DNA from: Solwaraspora sp. WMMD792
Lineage (GTDB): Bacteria > Actinomycetota > Actinomycetes > Mycobacteriales > Micromonosporaceae
Reading direction: 5' to 3'
Assembly: GCF_029626105.1 (NCBI RefSeq)
Contig: NZ_JARUBH010000009.1
Location: forward strand, 6,200,001-6,264,000
DNA: 64,000 nucleotides
The position numbers and the translations under genes are program-made. The notes beneath the pieces were generated by a model. It worked only from the letters and a program-made list of their open reading frames with translations. It was not told the origin of the DNA and made no database searches. This document shows, piece by piece, positions 1-8,717 of this stretch; the stretch's first letter is position 1, and each line of letters opens with the position of its first letter.

Positions 1-1685
1 GGCTCGTCGGCGGCGAACAGGAAGAAGTCGGCCATGCCGTCGGTGCGTGGCTGCTCACCGGCGTTGATCCGGTGCGCGTTGACCACCACCCCGGACTCCT
101 GGGCCTGCCGGAAGATCCGGGTCAGCCGGACCTGCGGTACGGCCGGGGCGGCGAGCACGTCGCGCAGCACCTCGCCGGCACCGACCGACGGCAACTGGTC
201 GACGTCGCCGACCAGCAGCAGGTGGGCGCCGGGTGCCACCGCCTTGACCAGCTTGTTGGCCAGGATCAGGTCGAGCATCGAGGCCTCGTCGACGACGATC
301 AGGTCGGCGTCGATCGGGTTGTCCCGGTCGTACGTCGGATCGCCGCCCGGCCGCAGCTGCAGCAGCCGGTGCACGGTGGCGGCCGGGTGGCCGGTGAGCT
401 CGGTCATCCGCTTCGCGGCTCGGCCGGTCGGCGCGGCCAGCACGATCTTGGCACCTTTGGCGGCGGCCAGCGTGATGATCGACTTGACGGTGAACGACTT
501 GCCGCAGCCCGGCCCGCCGGTGAGCACCGCCACCTTCGAGGTCAGCGCCAGGCGTACCGCCTGCTCCTGCTCGGGGGCGAGGTCGGCGCCGGTGCCGGCG
601 CGCAGCCAGGCCAACGCCCGCCCCCAGTCGACGTCGGCGAACGCCGACAACCGGTCGGCGCGGTGGTGCAGCAGCCGCAGCAGGCTGCCGGCCAGCGAGC
701 ATTCGGCGCGGTGGAACGGCACCAGGTAGACCGCCGGGATGGTGCCGCCCTCGCTGGTCGGGTTCGGCACCGCCTCGCGTACCACGCCTTCCTCGGCGAC
801 CAGCGCGGTGAGCGCGTCGCGGACCAGTTCGACGCCGACGCCGAGGATGCCGGCGGCGTCCGTACACAGGTTGGGCTCCGGCAGGTAGCAGTGGCCGTTG
901 TCGGCGGCCTCGGAGAGGGTGTACTGAATGCCGGCCTTGATCCGTTCCGGGCTGTCGTGCGGGATGCCGACCGCCTGGGCGATGGTGTCGGCGGTCTTGA
1001 ACCCGATGCCCCAGACGTCGGCGGCCAGCCGGTACGGCTCGTTGCGGACGATCGAGATCGACCCGTCGCCGTACTTCTTGTAGATCCGTACGGCGAGTGA
1101 GGTGGTGACCCCGACGCCCTGCAGGAAGATCATCACCTCTTTGATCGCCTGCTGTTCGATCCACGCCTTGGCGATCAGCGAGGTCCGTTTCGGCCCGAGC
1201 CCTGGAACCTCAACCAGCCGGCCTGGCTCTTCCTCGATGATCCGTAGCGTGTCGGCGCCGAAGTGGGCGACGATCCGGCCGGCCATCTTCGGCCCGATCC
1301 CCTTGATCAGGCCGGAGCCGAGGTAGCGTTCGATGCCCTGCACGGTGGCCGGCAGCACTGTGGTGTACGAGTGGACCTCGAACTGTCGGCCGTACTTCGG
1401 GTGCGACCCCCACCGGCCGACCAGCCGGATGCTCTCCCCGGGCTGTACGCCGAGCAGCGAGCCGACCACGGTCAGCAGGTCGGTGCCGGACCGCTCGGTG
1501 GCGACCCGGGCGATGGTGTAGCCGGTCTCCTCGTTGGCGTAGGTGATCCGTTCCAGGACCGCCTCCAGTACCGCTGCCGGAGGCCGGGTCGGCGGCGCGG
1601 CGGAGCGCGTGGCCGAGGGCATGGCTGGCGGCGCGGCGGCCGAGGGCGTGGCCGGGGCGGCGGTGGGTCCGGTGGTGGCGGTCAC
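1..1685 (-). CDS. recD2: RecD2-type ATP-dependent DNA helicase, C-terminus cut by window edge
   Basis: This is a superfamily 1B 5'-3' DNA helicase of the RecD2 family, which acts in DNA repair and replication without RecBC. The visible part covers about 561 residues. A short Pro/Ala-rich leader is followed by the RecD2 N-terminal region (LEAVLERITYANEETGYTI), two helix-hairpin-helix stretches (LIKGIGPKMAGRI and VPGLGPKRTSLIA), and then the helicase core with Walker A GGPGCGKSFT, lysine near residue 396. The last readable part (VVVNAHRINAGEQP) matches the conserved segment before the final helicase motifs. The C-terminal domain lies outside the window. The GTG at 1685 sits 7 nt after the ABC transporter stop codon, so the two genes are probably cotranscribed. 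An in-frame ATG at 1622 is an alternative start that would skip the low-complexity leader. Family assignment is secure; the biological role is inferred. Confidence 0.9.
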   Translation of the reverse strand, partial: MTATTGPTAAPATPSAAAPPAMPSATRSAAPPTRPPAAVLEAVLERITYANEETGYTIARVATERSGTDLLTVVGSLLGVQPGESIRLVGRWGSHPKYGRQFEVHSYTTVLPATVQGIERYLGSGLIKGIGPKMAGRIVAHFGADTLRIIEEEPGRLVEVPGLGPKRTSLIAKAWIEQQAIKEVMIFLQGVGVTTSLAVRIYKKYGDGSISIVRNEPYRLAADVWGIGFKTADTIAQAVGIPHDSPERIKAGIQYTLSEAADNGHCYLPEPNLCTDAAGILGVGVELVRDALTALVAEEGVVREAVPNPTSEGGTIPAVYLVPFHRAECSLAGSLLRLLHHRADRLSAFADVDWGRALAWLRAGTGADLAPEQEQAVRLALTSKVAVLTGGPGCGKSFTVKSIITLAAAKGAKIVLAAPTGRAAKRMTELTGHPAATVHRLLQLRPGGDPTYDRDNPIDADLIVVDEASMLDLILANKLVKAVAPGAHLLLVGDVDQLPSVGAGEVLRDVLAAPAVPQVRLTRIFRQAQESGVVVNAHRINAGEQPRTDGMADFFLFAADE

Positions 1686-1692
1686 CGGTCGA

Positions 1693-3684
1693 TTATCCGA
1701 CCGGCGTGTCGGCGTACCCGCTCGCCTGCAGTTCGAACAGTTCCCGGTACAGCCCGTCGGCGGCGAGTAGCTCGTCGTGCGTACCGGCTTCGATCAGCCG
1801 ACCCGACCGCAGCACGTAGATCCGGTCGGCCTGGCGGACGTTCGCCAGCCGGTGGGTGATCAGCACGACAGTCCGGTCGGGTCGGCGTTTGAGCTGCTGG
1901 AACAGGGCGTGTTCGGCGCGGGCGTCCAGCGCCGCCGACGGTTCGTCGCAGATCAGCAGCGGCGCGTCGCGGTAGATGCCACGGGCGGCGACCAGCCGCT
2001 GCCACTGGCCACCGGACAGGTCGTGGCCCTCCCGGAAGTTGCGGTCGAGCAGCGTCTGATAGCCGCGGGGCAGGCTTTCGATCATGTCATGGGCGGTGGC
2101 GGCGGTCGCCGCATCCACCATGGACGGCCGCGACCGGTCGCTCACCGCCCGGTCACCCACCGCGTGGTCGAGGTCCGGCTGACCGGACCCTGACCGGTCG
2201 TGGCCCGGCCGGCCGATGGTGATGTTCTGCCCGGCGGTGAACGGGAACCGCCACCAGTCCTGGCTCACCACCGCGACCTGGCCGGCGAGCCGCTGCGGGT
2301 CGATCTCGTCGATGTCGACGCCGTCCCAGCGGATGGTGCCGCTGCTCGGCCGGTACAGCCCGGCGATCAGTTTGGCCAGGGTCGACTTTCCAGAGCCGTT
2401 CTCGCCGACCAGCGCGATCACCTCACCCCGGCGCAGGGTCAGGCTGACCCCGTCGACCGCCGGCCGGTCGGTGTCCGGGTAGCTCAGGCTGACGCCGTCC
2501 AGCTCGATCTCGTCGTACCCGCCGATCCGCCGTCCGCCGGCCGGCGGCACCTGTCGGTCGGCGCGGGCCAGGAACTCGCGGTAGTCGCGGTAGTACAGGG
2601 CGTCCTCGTACAGCGAATTGGTGGCGTGGATGGCGGTGTTGAGGTTGGCCCGGGCGGCCTGGAGCGCGATCATCGCGGTGGCGGCGGCGGCCAGCGGGAT
2701 CATGCCGACCAGGAGCAGACCGCCGAGTACGGCGTAGACGACGAAGGTGGCGGTGCCGCTGAACGCGCCGCCGACGACCCGGGTGCCGGTCTGTGCCCGG
2801 ACCAGTCGCAGCTGGGCCCGGGTCTCGGTGGTCATCGTGCGGTGGTACTCGCCGAGCAGGAAGTCCCGCATCTGGTAGGTGCGGATCTCCGCAGCGGTGT
2901 GCCGGTTCGCCATCAGGTGGGCCAGCATCCACATCCGCCGTCGGCGGGTGATCCGGGCCAGCAGCGCGAGGTATTCGCGGCGGGCGATCCGGATGGCGGT
3001 GACGGCGGCCGGTACGGCGGCCAGCAGCAGGCACGGCAGCAGCAGCGGTTCGATGACGGTGACCGCGGCGGCGGTGGCGGCCACTCCGACGACTCCGGTG
3101 GTGAGGTTCACCGCGTCGTCGACGATGGACGCCGCTTCGACGGTGCCCCGGTCGCGGGCCCGGTCCATCTCCTCGGCGAAGCCGGCGTCGTCGAACGCGG
3201 CCAGCTCCACCGACGTCGTGGCCTCGAACAGCCGCAGCTCGGCCCGGTAGGTGACCTGCGGGGCCAGCCGGGCCTGGGCCCAGCCGGCGGCGATGGTCAG
3301 CCCGCCCCGGGCCACCACGGCGAGCGCGGCGACGGTGAGCGCCGGGGCGGCCGCGCGGATCCGGTCCGGCGTCGGCCCGGAGGCGAACAGTTCCCGCAGT
3401 ACGCTGCTGGTGGCCAGCAGTCCGAAGGTGGTCATCACGCCGGCCACGATGTTCAGCCCGATCGCGGCGACCGTGTCGCGTGGGCTCACCGACCAGGCCA
3501 GCCGGACCGCCTCGGCGAGGATCCCGGGCAGTCGGCGGGCGACCGTCCAGAAGCTGGTCTCGGCGAAGGCGCGGGCGTGGTGCATCCAGTCCGCGTCGGC
3601 GAGTTCGGGCAGCGCCTCGCCGCTGTCGGGTGAGTCGGTCGGTGGTCGCGTGGCAGCGGAAGCCTTTTGTCGAATAGGCCACAT
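1693..3684 (-). CDS. ABC exporter, fused membrane and ATPase domains
   Basis: This is a half-transporter of the ABC exporter type: a transmembrane domain (about residues 55-370, several hydrophobic helices) fused to a nucleotide-binding domain (about 385-650). The ATPase motifs are complete: Walker A GENGSGKST (lysine near 433), signature LSGGQWQR (about 555), Walker B LLICDEPSAALD (about 580) and the switch histidine in LITHRLAN. A charged insertion of about 35 residues (GHDRSGSGQPDL and following) separates the Q-loop region from the signature and is unusual. Such proteins work as homodimers or heterodimers in the membrane. No partner or biosynthetic cluster lies next to it, so the substrate is unknown. 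The ATG at 3684 begins after a roughly 200-bp divergent intergenic region. The recD2 gene follows 7 nt downstream. Confidence 0.9.
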   Translation of the reverse strand: MWPIRQKASAATRPPTDSPDSGEALPELADADWMHHARAFAETSFWTVARRLPGILAEAVRLAWSVSPRDTVAAIGLNIVAGVMTTFGLLATSSVLRELFASGPTPDRIRAAAPALTVAALAVVARGGLTIAAGWAQARLAPQVTYRAELRLFEATTSVELAAFDDAGFAEEMDRARDRGTVEAASIVDDAVNLTTGVVGVAATAAAVTVIEPLLLPCLLLAAVPAAVTAIRIARREYLALLARITRRRRMWMLAHLMANRHTAAEIRTYQMRDFLLGEYHRTMTTETRAQLRLVRAQTGTRVVGGAFSGTATFVVYAVLGGLLLVGMIPLAAAATAMIALQAARANLNTAIHATNSLYEDALYYRDYREFLARADRQVPPAGGRRIGGYDEIELDGVSLSYPDTDRPAVDGVSLTLRRGEVIALVGENGSGKSTLAKLIAGLYRPSSGTIRWDGVDIDEIDPQRLAGQVAVVSQDWWRFPFTAGQNITIGRPGHDRSGSGQPDLDHAVGDRAVSDRSRPSMVDAATAATAHDMIESLPRGYQTLLDRNFREGHDLSGGQWQRLVAARGIYRDAPLLICDEPSAALDARAEHALFQQLKRRPDRTVVLITHRLANVRQADRIYVLRSGRLIEAGTHDELLAADGLYRELFELQASGYADTPVG

Positions 3685-3881
3685 ACGTCCGAATCCTTGT
3701 CGTCGGCCTGCCGCAGGGGCGGACGGAACGTAGCGTGGAGGCTACTGAAGGATATGTGGTCGGTGATGCCGGTGAGTGTCGTACCGGATATCCATGGCAA
3801 ACTTTCAATGCGGTGGCGAACGGCTGCCCACCGCGCCGGCGGCGAACCGCCGCCCACCCGACGGAAGAAGGCCACCGACCG

Positions 3882-4460
3882 ATGGACCAGCAGCAACTAC
3901 AGACGCTCCGACAGCTGTACGTGCGACAGCGCATCCGGTTGATGGTCAACCAGTACGAGGTCCGTGCCGTCGGCCCGGACGGCTCGCCCGGACCACTGCT
4001 CGCCTTCGCCCAGCAGAAGCGGCTGGCCTTCCGCGAACAGGTCACCCTCTACGCCGACGACCAGCGCCAGCAGCCCGTACTCGGGTTCAAGGCCCGGCAG
4101 GTGATCGACCTCGGGGCGACCTACGACGTGACGGACGCCGCCGGCCACCCGATCGGACTGTTCCGCAAGGACTTCGCCCGGTCGCTGCTGCGCTCCACCT
4201 GGCACCTGGAGCAGCCCGGCCTCGGCGTGGCGACCGGCGCGGAACGCAACATGGTCGTCGCCCTGCTCCGCCGGTTCAGTGACCTGCTCTCCTGGCTGCC
4301 GTACCACTTCGACTTCACCATCGACGGCCAGCCGGCCTTCTCCGTGGTGCGCAAGTGGGGCCTGCGGGACAACTACCAGGTCGACATTCACCACCCGCAA
4401 CTGGACCGCCGCCTGGTGATTGCCATGGCCGTCGCGCTGGACGCCCTGCAGTCGCGGTGA
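3882..4460 (+). CDS. LURP-one/tubby-C-like (scramblase-fold) protein
   Basis: This 192-residue soluble protein resembles the LURP-one-related/phospholipid-scramblase-like fold seen in many actinobacteria. It has alternating beta strands such as RLMVNQYEVRAVGP and FDFTIDGQPAFSVVRKWGL, with a conserved closing helix (LVIAMAVALDALQ). No enzymatic residues are apparent, and the cellular role of bacterial members is not established. The reading frame stays open upstream to 3735. The ATG at 3882 is chosen because it has a purine-rich ribosome site (ggaagaag) just before it and gives the usual family length. It is divergent from the ABC exporter and stands alone. The fold assignment is from remembered family patterns. 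Confidence 0.72.
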   Translation: MDQQQLQTLRQLYVRQRIRLMVNQYEVRAVGPDGSPGPLLAFAQQKRLAFREQVTLYADDQRQQPVLGFKARQVIDLGATYDVTDAAGHPIGLFRKDFARSLLRSTWHLEQPGLGVATGAERNMVVALLRRFSDLLSWLPYHFDFTIDGQPAFSVVRKWGLRDNYQVDIHHPQLDRRLVIAMAVALDALQSR

Positions 4461-4540
4461 CCTGCCGATCCCGCCCCGGGGCGGCCGGTGATGCCATCCC
4501 GGCAGCCGGGCCGGGGCGGCCGCTGGCGTACCGGCTTCAC

Positions 4541-4555
4541 TAAGATATCGATTTG
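4541..4555 (+). promoter_or_regulatory. Putative -10 box of a leaderless transcript
   Basis: TAAGAT at 4541-4546 ends 8 nt before the GTG at 4555, and no ribosome site is visible. This spacing fits a leaderless mRNA, common in actinobacteria. No clear -35 box is seen. Confidence 0.4.
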
Positions 4556-6591
4556 TGATGGCCGGATGTGGGGAAGCAACCACCAGTCTGGACCGACGGC
4601 TGCGGCAGACCCGGGAGCACCACTTCGTCGGCCGGGCCGCCGAGCTCGCTCTGCTGCGGCAGGCGTTGGAGCGCGCCCCCGAGCCGCTCGGAGTGCTCTA
4701 CCTGCACGGGCCGGGCGGCATCGGCAAGTCCACCCTGCTGCGGTACTTCGGTGACGAGGCGGCCGCCGCCGGGCGACGGGTGGTGCATGTGGACGGCCGG
4801 GCGGTCAGTCCGTCACCGGCCCGGTTCGAGCTCGCCGCCGGCGACGCGCTGGCCGACGACACGGCGGTGCTGCTGGTCGACTCCTTCGAGCACTGCCAGG
4901 GGCTGGAGGACTGGCTGCGGGACCGGTTCCTGCCCCGACTGCCGGAGTCCGTCCTGGTGGTGTTGGCCGGCCGGGGCGGTCCCGGGCCGCAGTGGCGGGC
5001 CGATCCGGCCTGGCGTGACCTGCTGAAAGTCATCCCGATGGGCAACCTGTCCCGGGAGCATGCCGTCGCGTTGCTCAACCGCCGGGGCGTACCGCCGGAT
5101 CTGCATCCCTCGGTGTTGTCGTTCGCCGGCGGCCACCCGCTGGCGCTGCGGCTGGCAGCCGAGGTTGCGGTCACCCACGACGCCGCCGCCACCGCCGCCT
5201 GGCGGCCCAGCCTGAACGTGGTGGAGACCCTGCTCACCCAGCTGATCGGGGAGACGCCGTCGCCGCTGCACCGGCAGGCGCTGGAGATCTGCGCGCACGC
5301 CCAGACGACCACCGAAGGTCTGCTGCGGGCGGCCCTGGACCGCGACCCCGGGCCGATCTTCGCCTGGCTGCGTGAGTTGCCGTTCATCGAGTCCGACACC
5401 CGCGGCCTGCGCCCGCACGACGTGGTCCGCGACGCGCTCAACGACGACCTGCGCTGGCGTGACCCGCAGGGCTACGAGACGATGCACCGGCGGTTGCACG
5501 CCTACCTGCTCGAGCAGGCGTTGGCCGCCACCGGGCCGGCGGTGCTGCCGGCGGTCGGCGCGATGATGTACCTGCAACGGCACGCGCAGGAGATCCGCCG
5601 CTACTTCACCTTCGCCGGCGAGGGCGAGGCCTACGAGGATCCGTACCAGCCGGCGGACCGGCCGACGGTGCTGGACCTCGCCGGCGAGGCCGAAGGCCCG
5701 GAGTCCGCCGCGCTGGTCGGCTTCTGGCTGGACCGCCAGCCGGAGGGCTGCCGCGTCTACCGCAGCTCCGCCACCGACGAGGTGGTGGGCTTCATGATCT
5801 GGCTGGACCTGGACGACCCGCAGCCGGCCGAGCTGGAAGCCGATCCGGTCGTCGACACCGCCTGGCGGCACTGCCGGGCCAGCGCCCCGCTGCGCGGCGG
5901 CGAACACATCGGTCTGGCCCGGTTCATGGTGCATCCCCCGTCCTGCCAGCGGCCGTCGCCGGTGACCGACATGATCCAGATGCGGATGCTGGCCCACTAC
6001 CTGCATGACAAGGGTCTGGCCCTGCACTACCTGGTGCTGCACGACGCCGAGTTCTGGGGGCCGCACCTGGCGTACTTCGACGAACATCCCGTCGAGACGG
6101 TGCCGCAGGTCGGCGGACGCCCGTACCATCTGTTCTTCCACGACTGGCGGGTCACGCCGCTGATGCACTGGCTCGACCACAACCAGCAACAACTGTTGTA
6201 CGGGCTGCAGCCGCGTACCGCCCGGCCCGGCGCCGACCTGCTGGTGCTGTCCCGCCCCGAGTTCGACGCGGCGGTCCGGTCCGCGATGCGGGCCTGGCGC
6301 CGCCCCGACGCGCTCGCCGCCAACCCGCTGGTCCGTACCCGGCTGGTCGCCGACCGCCCGGACGGCGACCCGGTCGACGCGCTGCGCGGCGTACTCGGTG
6401 CCGCGCTCGACGGCCTGCGCGACGACACCCGGTCACACCGGGTGCTGGTCACCACGTTCGTGCACGGCACCCCGACGCAGGAGGCGGCGGCGGACCGGCT
6501 CGGCCTGCCGTTCAGCACCTACCGGCGGCATCTGACCCGGGCGTTGGACCGGATCAGCGACGCCCTGTGGCACCGCGAACTGCACGGCTGA
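4555..6591 (+). CDS. STAND/AAA_16-like ATPase with middle GNAT-like region and C-terminal HTH
   Basis: This 678-residue protein begins with FVGRAAEL and a P-loop (GPGGIGKSTLLRYF, about residues 55-70), followed by a Walker B-like VLLVDSFEHC. This is the layout of STAND/ORC-type regulatory ATPases. The helical middle ends in a region (about 380-520: VGFWLDRQPEG, VVGFMIWLDL, HIGLARFMVHP) that looks like a GNAT acyltransferase fold. That reading is inference. The last 40 residues (QEAAADRLGLPFSTYRRHL) resemble a helix-turn-helix of sigma-region-4/LuxR type. The protein is probably a signal-responsive regulator. A convergent paralogue with the same architecture follows on the opposite strand. Start: GTG at 4555, with an ATG directly after it at 4558; transcription is possibly leaderless. 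Confidence 0.75.
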   Translation: MMAGCGEATTSLDRRLRQTREHHFVGRAAELALLRQALERAPEPLGVLYLHGPGGIGKSTLLRYFGDEAAAAGRRVVHVDGRAVSPSPARFELAAGDALADDTAVLLVDSFEHCQGLEDWLRDRFLPRLPESVLVVLAGRGGPGPQWRADPAWRDLLKVIPMGNLSREHAVALLNRRGVPPDLHPSVLSFAGGHPLALRLAAEVAVTHDAAATAAWRPSLNVVETLLTQLIGETPSPLHRQALEICAHAQTTTEGLLRAALDRDPGPIFAWLRELPFIESDTRGLRPHDVVRDALNDDLRWRDPQGYETMHRRLHAYLLEQALAATGPAVLPAVGAMMYLQRHAQEIRRYFTFAGEGEAYEDPYQPADRPTVLDLAGEAEGPESAALVGFWLDRQPEGCRVYRSSATDEVVGFMIWLDLDDPQPAELEADPVVDTAWRHCRASAPLRGGEHIGLARFMVHPPSCQRPSPVTDMIQMRMLAHYLHDKGLALHYLVLHDAEFWGPHLAYFDEHPVETVPQVGGRPYHLFFHDWRVTPLMHWLDHNQQQLLYGLQPRTARPGADLLVLSRPEFDAAVRSAMRAWRRPDALAANPLVRTRLVADRPDGDPVDALRGVLGAALDGLRDDTRSHRVLVTTFVHGTPTQEAAADRLGLPFSTYRRHLTRALDRISDALWHRELHG

Positions 6592-6619
6592 CCTGCACCG
6601 CGAACTGCACGGGCTGACC
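6571..6619 (+). repeat. Direct repeat spanning the stop codon
   Basis: A 23-nt unit beginning caccgcgaactgcacggctg at 6571-6593 contains the stop codon of the upstream ATPase. It recurs at 6596-6619 with one inserted g. It looks like a local slippage or duplication that copied the gene end into the convergent intergenic space. Confidence 0.7.
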
Positions 6620-6639
6620 GTAGCTGAGCGACGGTCGGG

Positions 6640-8709
6640 TCACGACTCCCGGCGCCACAACAGCTCACAGACCCGGTCGATGGCGGCCCGCAGATGCCGC
6701 TTGTACGTGCTGGCCGGCAGGCCGAGCCGGTCCGCCGCCGCCTCCTGGGTGGTCGGCCCGGCGAGGTAGGTGGCGGACAGCACCCGGTACAGCTTGGCGT
6801 CGCGGGGGTCGTGCCGCAGCGACTCCGCCGCGTCGGTCAGCAGCGTTCGCAGCGTGTCCACCGGGTCCCGGGCGCTCGACTGATCGGCGGCGGAGCCACC
6901 CCCGGGGTCGACCACCAGCCGGCTGCGGGTCAACGGGTTGGCCCGCAGCGCCGACCCGTCGTGCAGCCGCCGCAGCGCCGACCGGACCGCCGCGTCGAAG
7001 TCGGGCCGGGACAGCACCGTGTGGACCGGGGTCGCGACGGCGGTGGTCGCGCCGGTCGAGGACCGGGCCGGCGCGGCGGTCAGCGGCCACGCGGTCACCC
7101 GGGCCGCCCACACGTCCACCGGGACCGCCCGCCAGTCGTGCGCGTACAGGTCGTACGCCCGGCCGTCCACCACCGGCCGGGGCCGGACCGGCTGGTGGTC
7201 GATGAACTCGGCCACCCCGACCGCCTCGTCCGCCAGCGTGAGGAACGACCAGGCGAGCCGCTGCGACCGGATCCACCACTGCAGGGTCCGGACGTGCATC
7301 AGATCCCGGACCGCGGAGCGCCGCCGCGCCGCCAGCGGGTAGCTGAACCGGGTGAGCAGGATGTGTTCGCCGGCCCGGGGTGGCGCTGCGGCGGCGTACC
7401 GCCAGACCGCCGCAACCACCGGGTCGGCGGCGATCTCGTCCGGGTCCGGGCCGGTCAGCCGCAGGGTCACCTGAAACCCGGCGACGGCTCCGTCGAGCGA
7501 GCGCCGGTACACGTCGAACGCCTCCGGTTGGCGGTCCAGCCAGAAGCCGACCAGCTGGTCGGTGCCGTCGCCGGACTCCCGCACGATCCGCCGCAGGGTG
7601 GCGTGGTCGCCGGGCGTCGCCCGGTCCGGGTAGACCGCGCCGCCGCCGTGGCGCAGCGCGAACGGCGCCATCACGGCGGTGTCCTGCAGGATGTGGTACA
7701 GCGAGCGGACCGCCGGCAGCACGGCCTCGCCGCTGGCGGCCCGCGCCCGGTGCAGCAGGTGGGCCGCCACCCGGGTGTGCATCACCTGGTAGCCGTGCGG
7801 GTCCCGCCAGCGCAGATCCGCGTCCAGCACACTGCGTACCACGTCGTGCGGGACGACCCCATCACGGCCACTTTGGACGAATGGTAGCCGGCGCAGCCAG
7901 GCGAACAGCTCCGCCGCCGCCTCGCCGACCACCGAACGCAGCAGGTCCTCGGTGGTGGTCAGCGCGTGTGAGCAGGTCTCCAGCGCGAGCCGGTGCTGCG
8001 CCGACGGCACCTCGCCGACCAGGTGGTGCAGCAGCGTCGCGACGACGTCCGGGGTCGGTGTCCAGGTGGCGGCGGCCCGCCGGTCGCCGACCGCGACCGC
8101 AGCGGAGAGGTTGAGCGCGAGCGGATGGCCGCCGGCGAAGCGCAGCACCGCGTCCCAGAGCTCACGCGGTACGCCGCGTCGGTCCAGCAGCTCGGTGGCC
8201 GCGGCCGGCGGCAGACCGCCGAGGCTCTCCACTCGCAGGACGCCGGACCAGCCGAGGTCGGCCTGCCACTCGCAGTCCGGTGCCTGCCGGCCGGCGACCA
8301 CCACGACGACGCCGTCCGGGATGCGCGGCAGGAACCGGTCCCGCAGCCAGCCTTCCAGGCCCTGGCAGCGTTCGAACGTGTCGACGAGCAGGACGGCCGG
8401 GGCGCCGCTGAGCGCGGCGTAGGCGGCTGCGGTGAATCCGGCCGGGGACGGGTCGATGCCGGCGCCGTCGACCTGAACGACGATCCGGCCGGCGTCGCGG
8501 GCGAGGGCCGCGAACCGACGCAGCAACATGGACTTGCCGATGCCGCCGGGGCCGTGCACGAACCACACCGGACATCCGTCTGGCGTGCCGGCCAGTGCGG
8601 CCCGGAAGGCGTCCAGTTCGGCGGTACGGCCGACGAACGCCTCCTCGCGGGCCGTTCCCAGTCGGTTTGCCAGCCGCCCAGCCACCGCACCCCCCGTGAT
8701 CTGGTCCAC
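6640..8709 (-). CDS. STAND-like ATPase with GNAT-like region and HTH, paralogue of the 4.6-kb gene
   Basis: This 689-residue protein matches the neighbour at 4555-6591 along its length: FVGRTAEL, P-loop GPGGIGKSMLLRRF, Walker B-like VLLVDTFERC, the middle block VGFWLDRQPEAFDVY, and a C-terminal HTH (QEAAADRLGLPASTYKRHL). As in the neighbour, the middle block is only tentatively read as a GNAT fold. The GTG at 8709 lies 8 nt after the MMPL transporter stop codon, so it is probably the last gene of an LmeA-MMPL-ATPase operon and could be translated by coupling. Tail-to-tail orientation with its paralogue suggests an inverted duplication followed by divergence. No DNA target or ligand can be read from the sequence. 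Confidence 0.75.
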   Translation of the reverse strand: MDQITGGAVAGRLANRLGTAREEAFVGRTAELDAFRAALAGTPDGCPVWFVHGPGGIGKSMLLRRFAALARDAGRIVVQVDGAGIDPSPAGFTAAAYAALSGAPAVLLVDTFERCQGLEGWLRDRFLPRIPDGVVVVVAGRQAPDCEWQADLGWSGVLRVESLGGLPPAAATELLDRRGVPRELWDAVLRFAGGHPLALNLSAAVAVGDRRAAATWTPTPDVVATLLHHLVGEVPSAQHRLALETCSHALTTTEDLLRSVVGEAAAELFAWLRRLPFVQSGRDGVVPHDVVRSVLDADLRWRDPHGYQVMHTRVAAHLLHRARAASGEAVLPAVRSLYHILQDTAVMAPFALRHGGGAVYPDRATPGDHATLRRIVRESGDGTDQLVGFWLDRQPEAFDVYRRSLDGAVAGFQVTLRLTGPDPDEIAADPVVAAVWRYAAAAPPRAGEHILLTRFSYPLAARRRSAVRDLMHVRTLQWWIRSQRLAWSFLTLADEAVGVAEFIDHQPVRPRPVVDGRAYDLYAHDWRAVPVDVWAARVTAWPLTAAPARSSTGATTAVATPVHTVLSRPDFDAAVRSALRRLHDGSALRANPLTRSRLVVDPGGGSAADQSSARDPVDTLRTLLTDAAESLRHDPRDAKLYRVLSATYLAGPTTQEAAADRLGLPASTYKRHLRAAIDRVCELLWRRES

Positions 8710-8717
8710 CCGGCATA

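Noticed and set aside
55-1164. Long minus-strand frame and opposing plus-strand frames in the recD2 region
   Set aside because: A different minus frame encodes continuous RecD2 motifs including the P-loop; the others are Arg/Pro/Gly-rich shadows.
1-3684. ABC exporter plus helicase as a defence island
   Set aside because: RecD2 is a housekeeping-type repair helicase and no nuclease, methylase or other defence gene is present.
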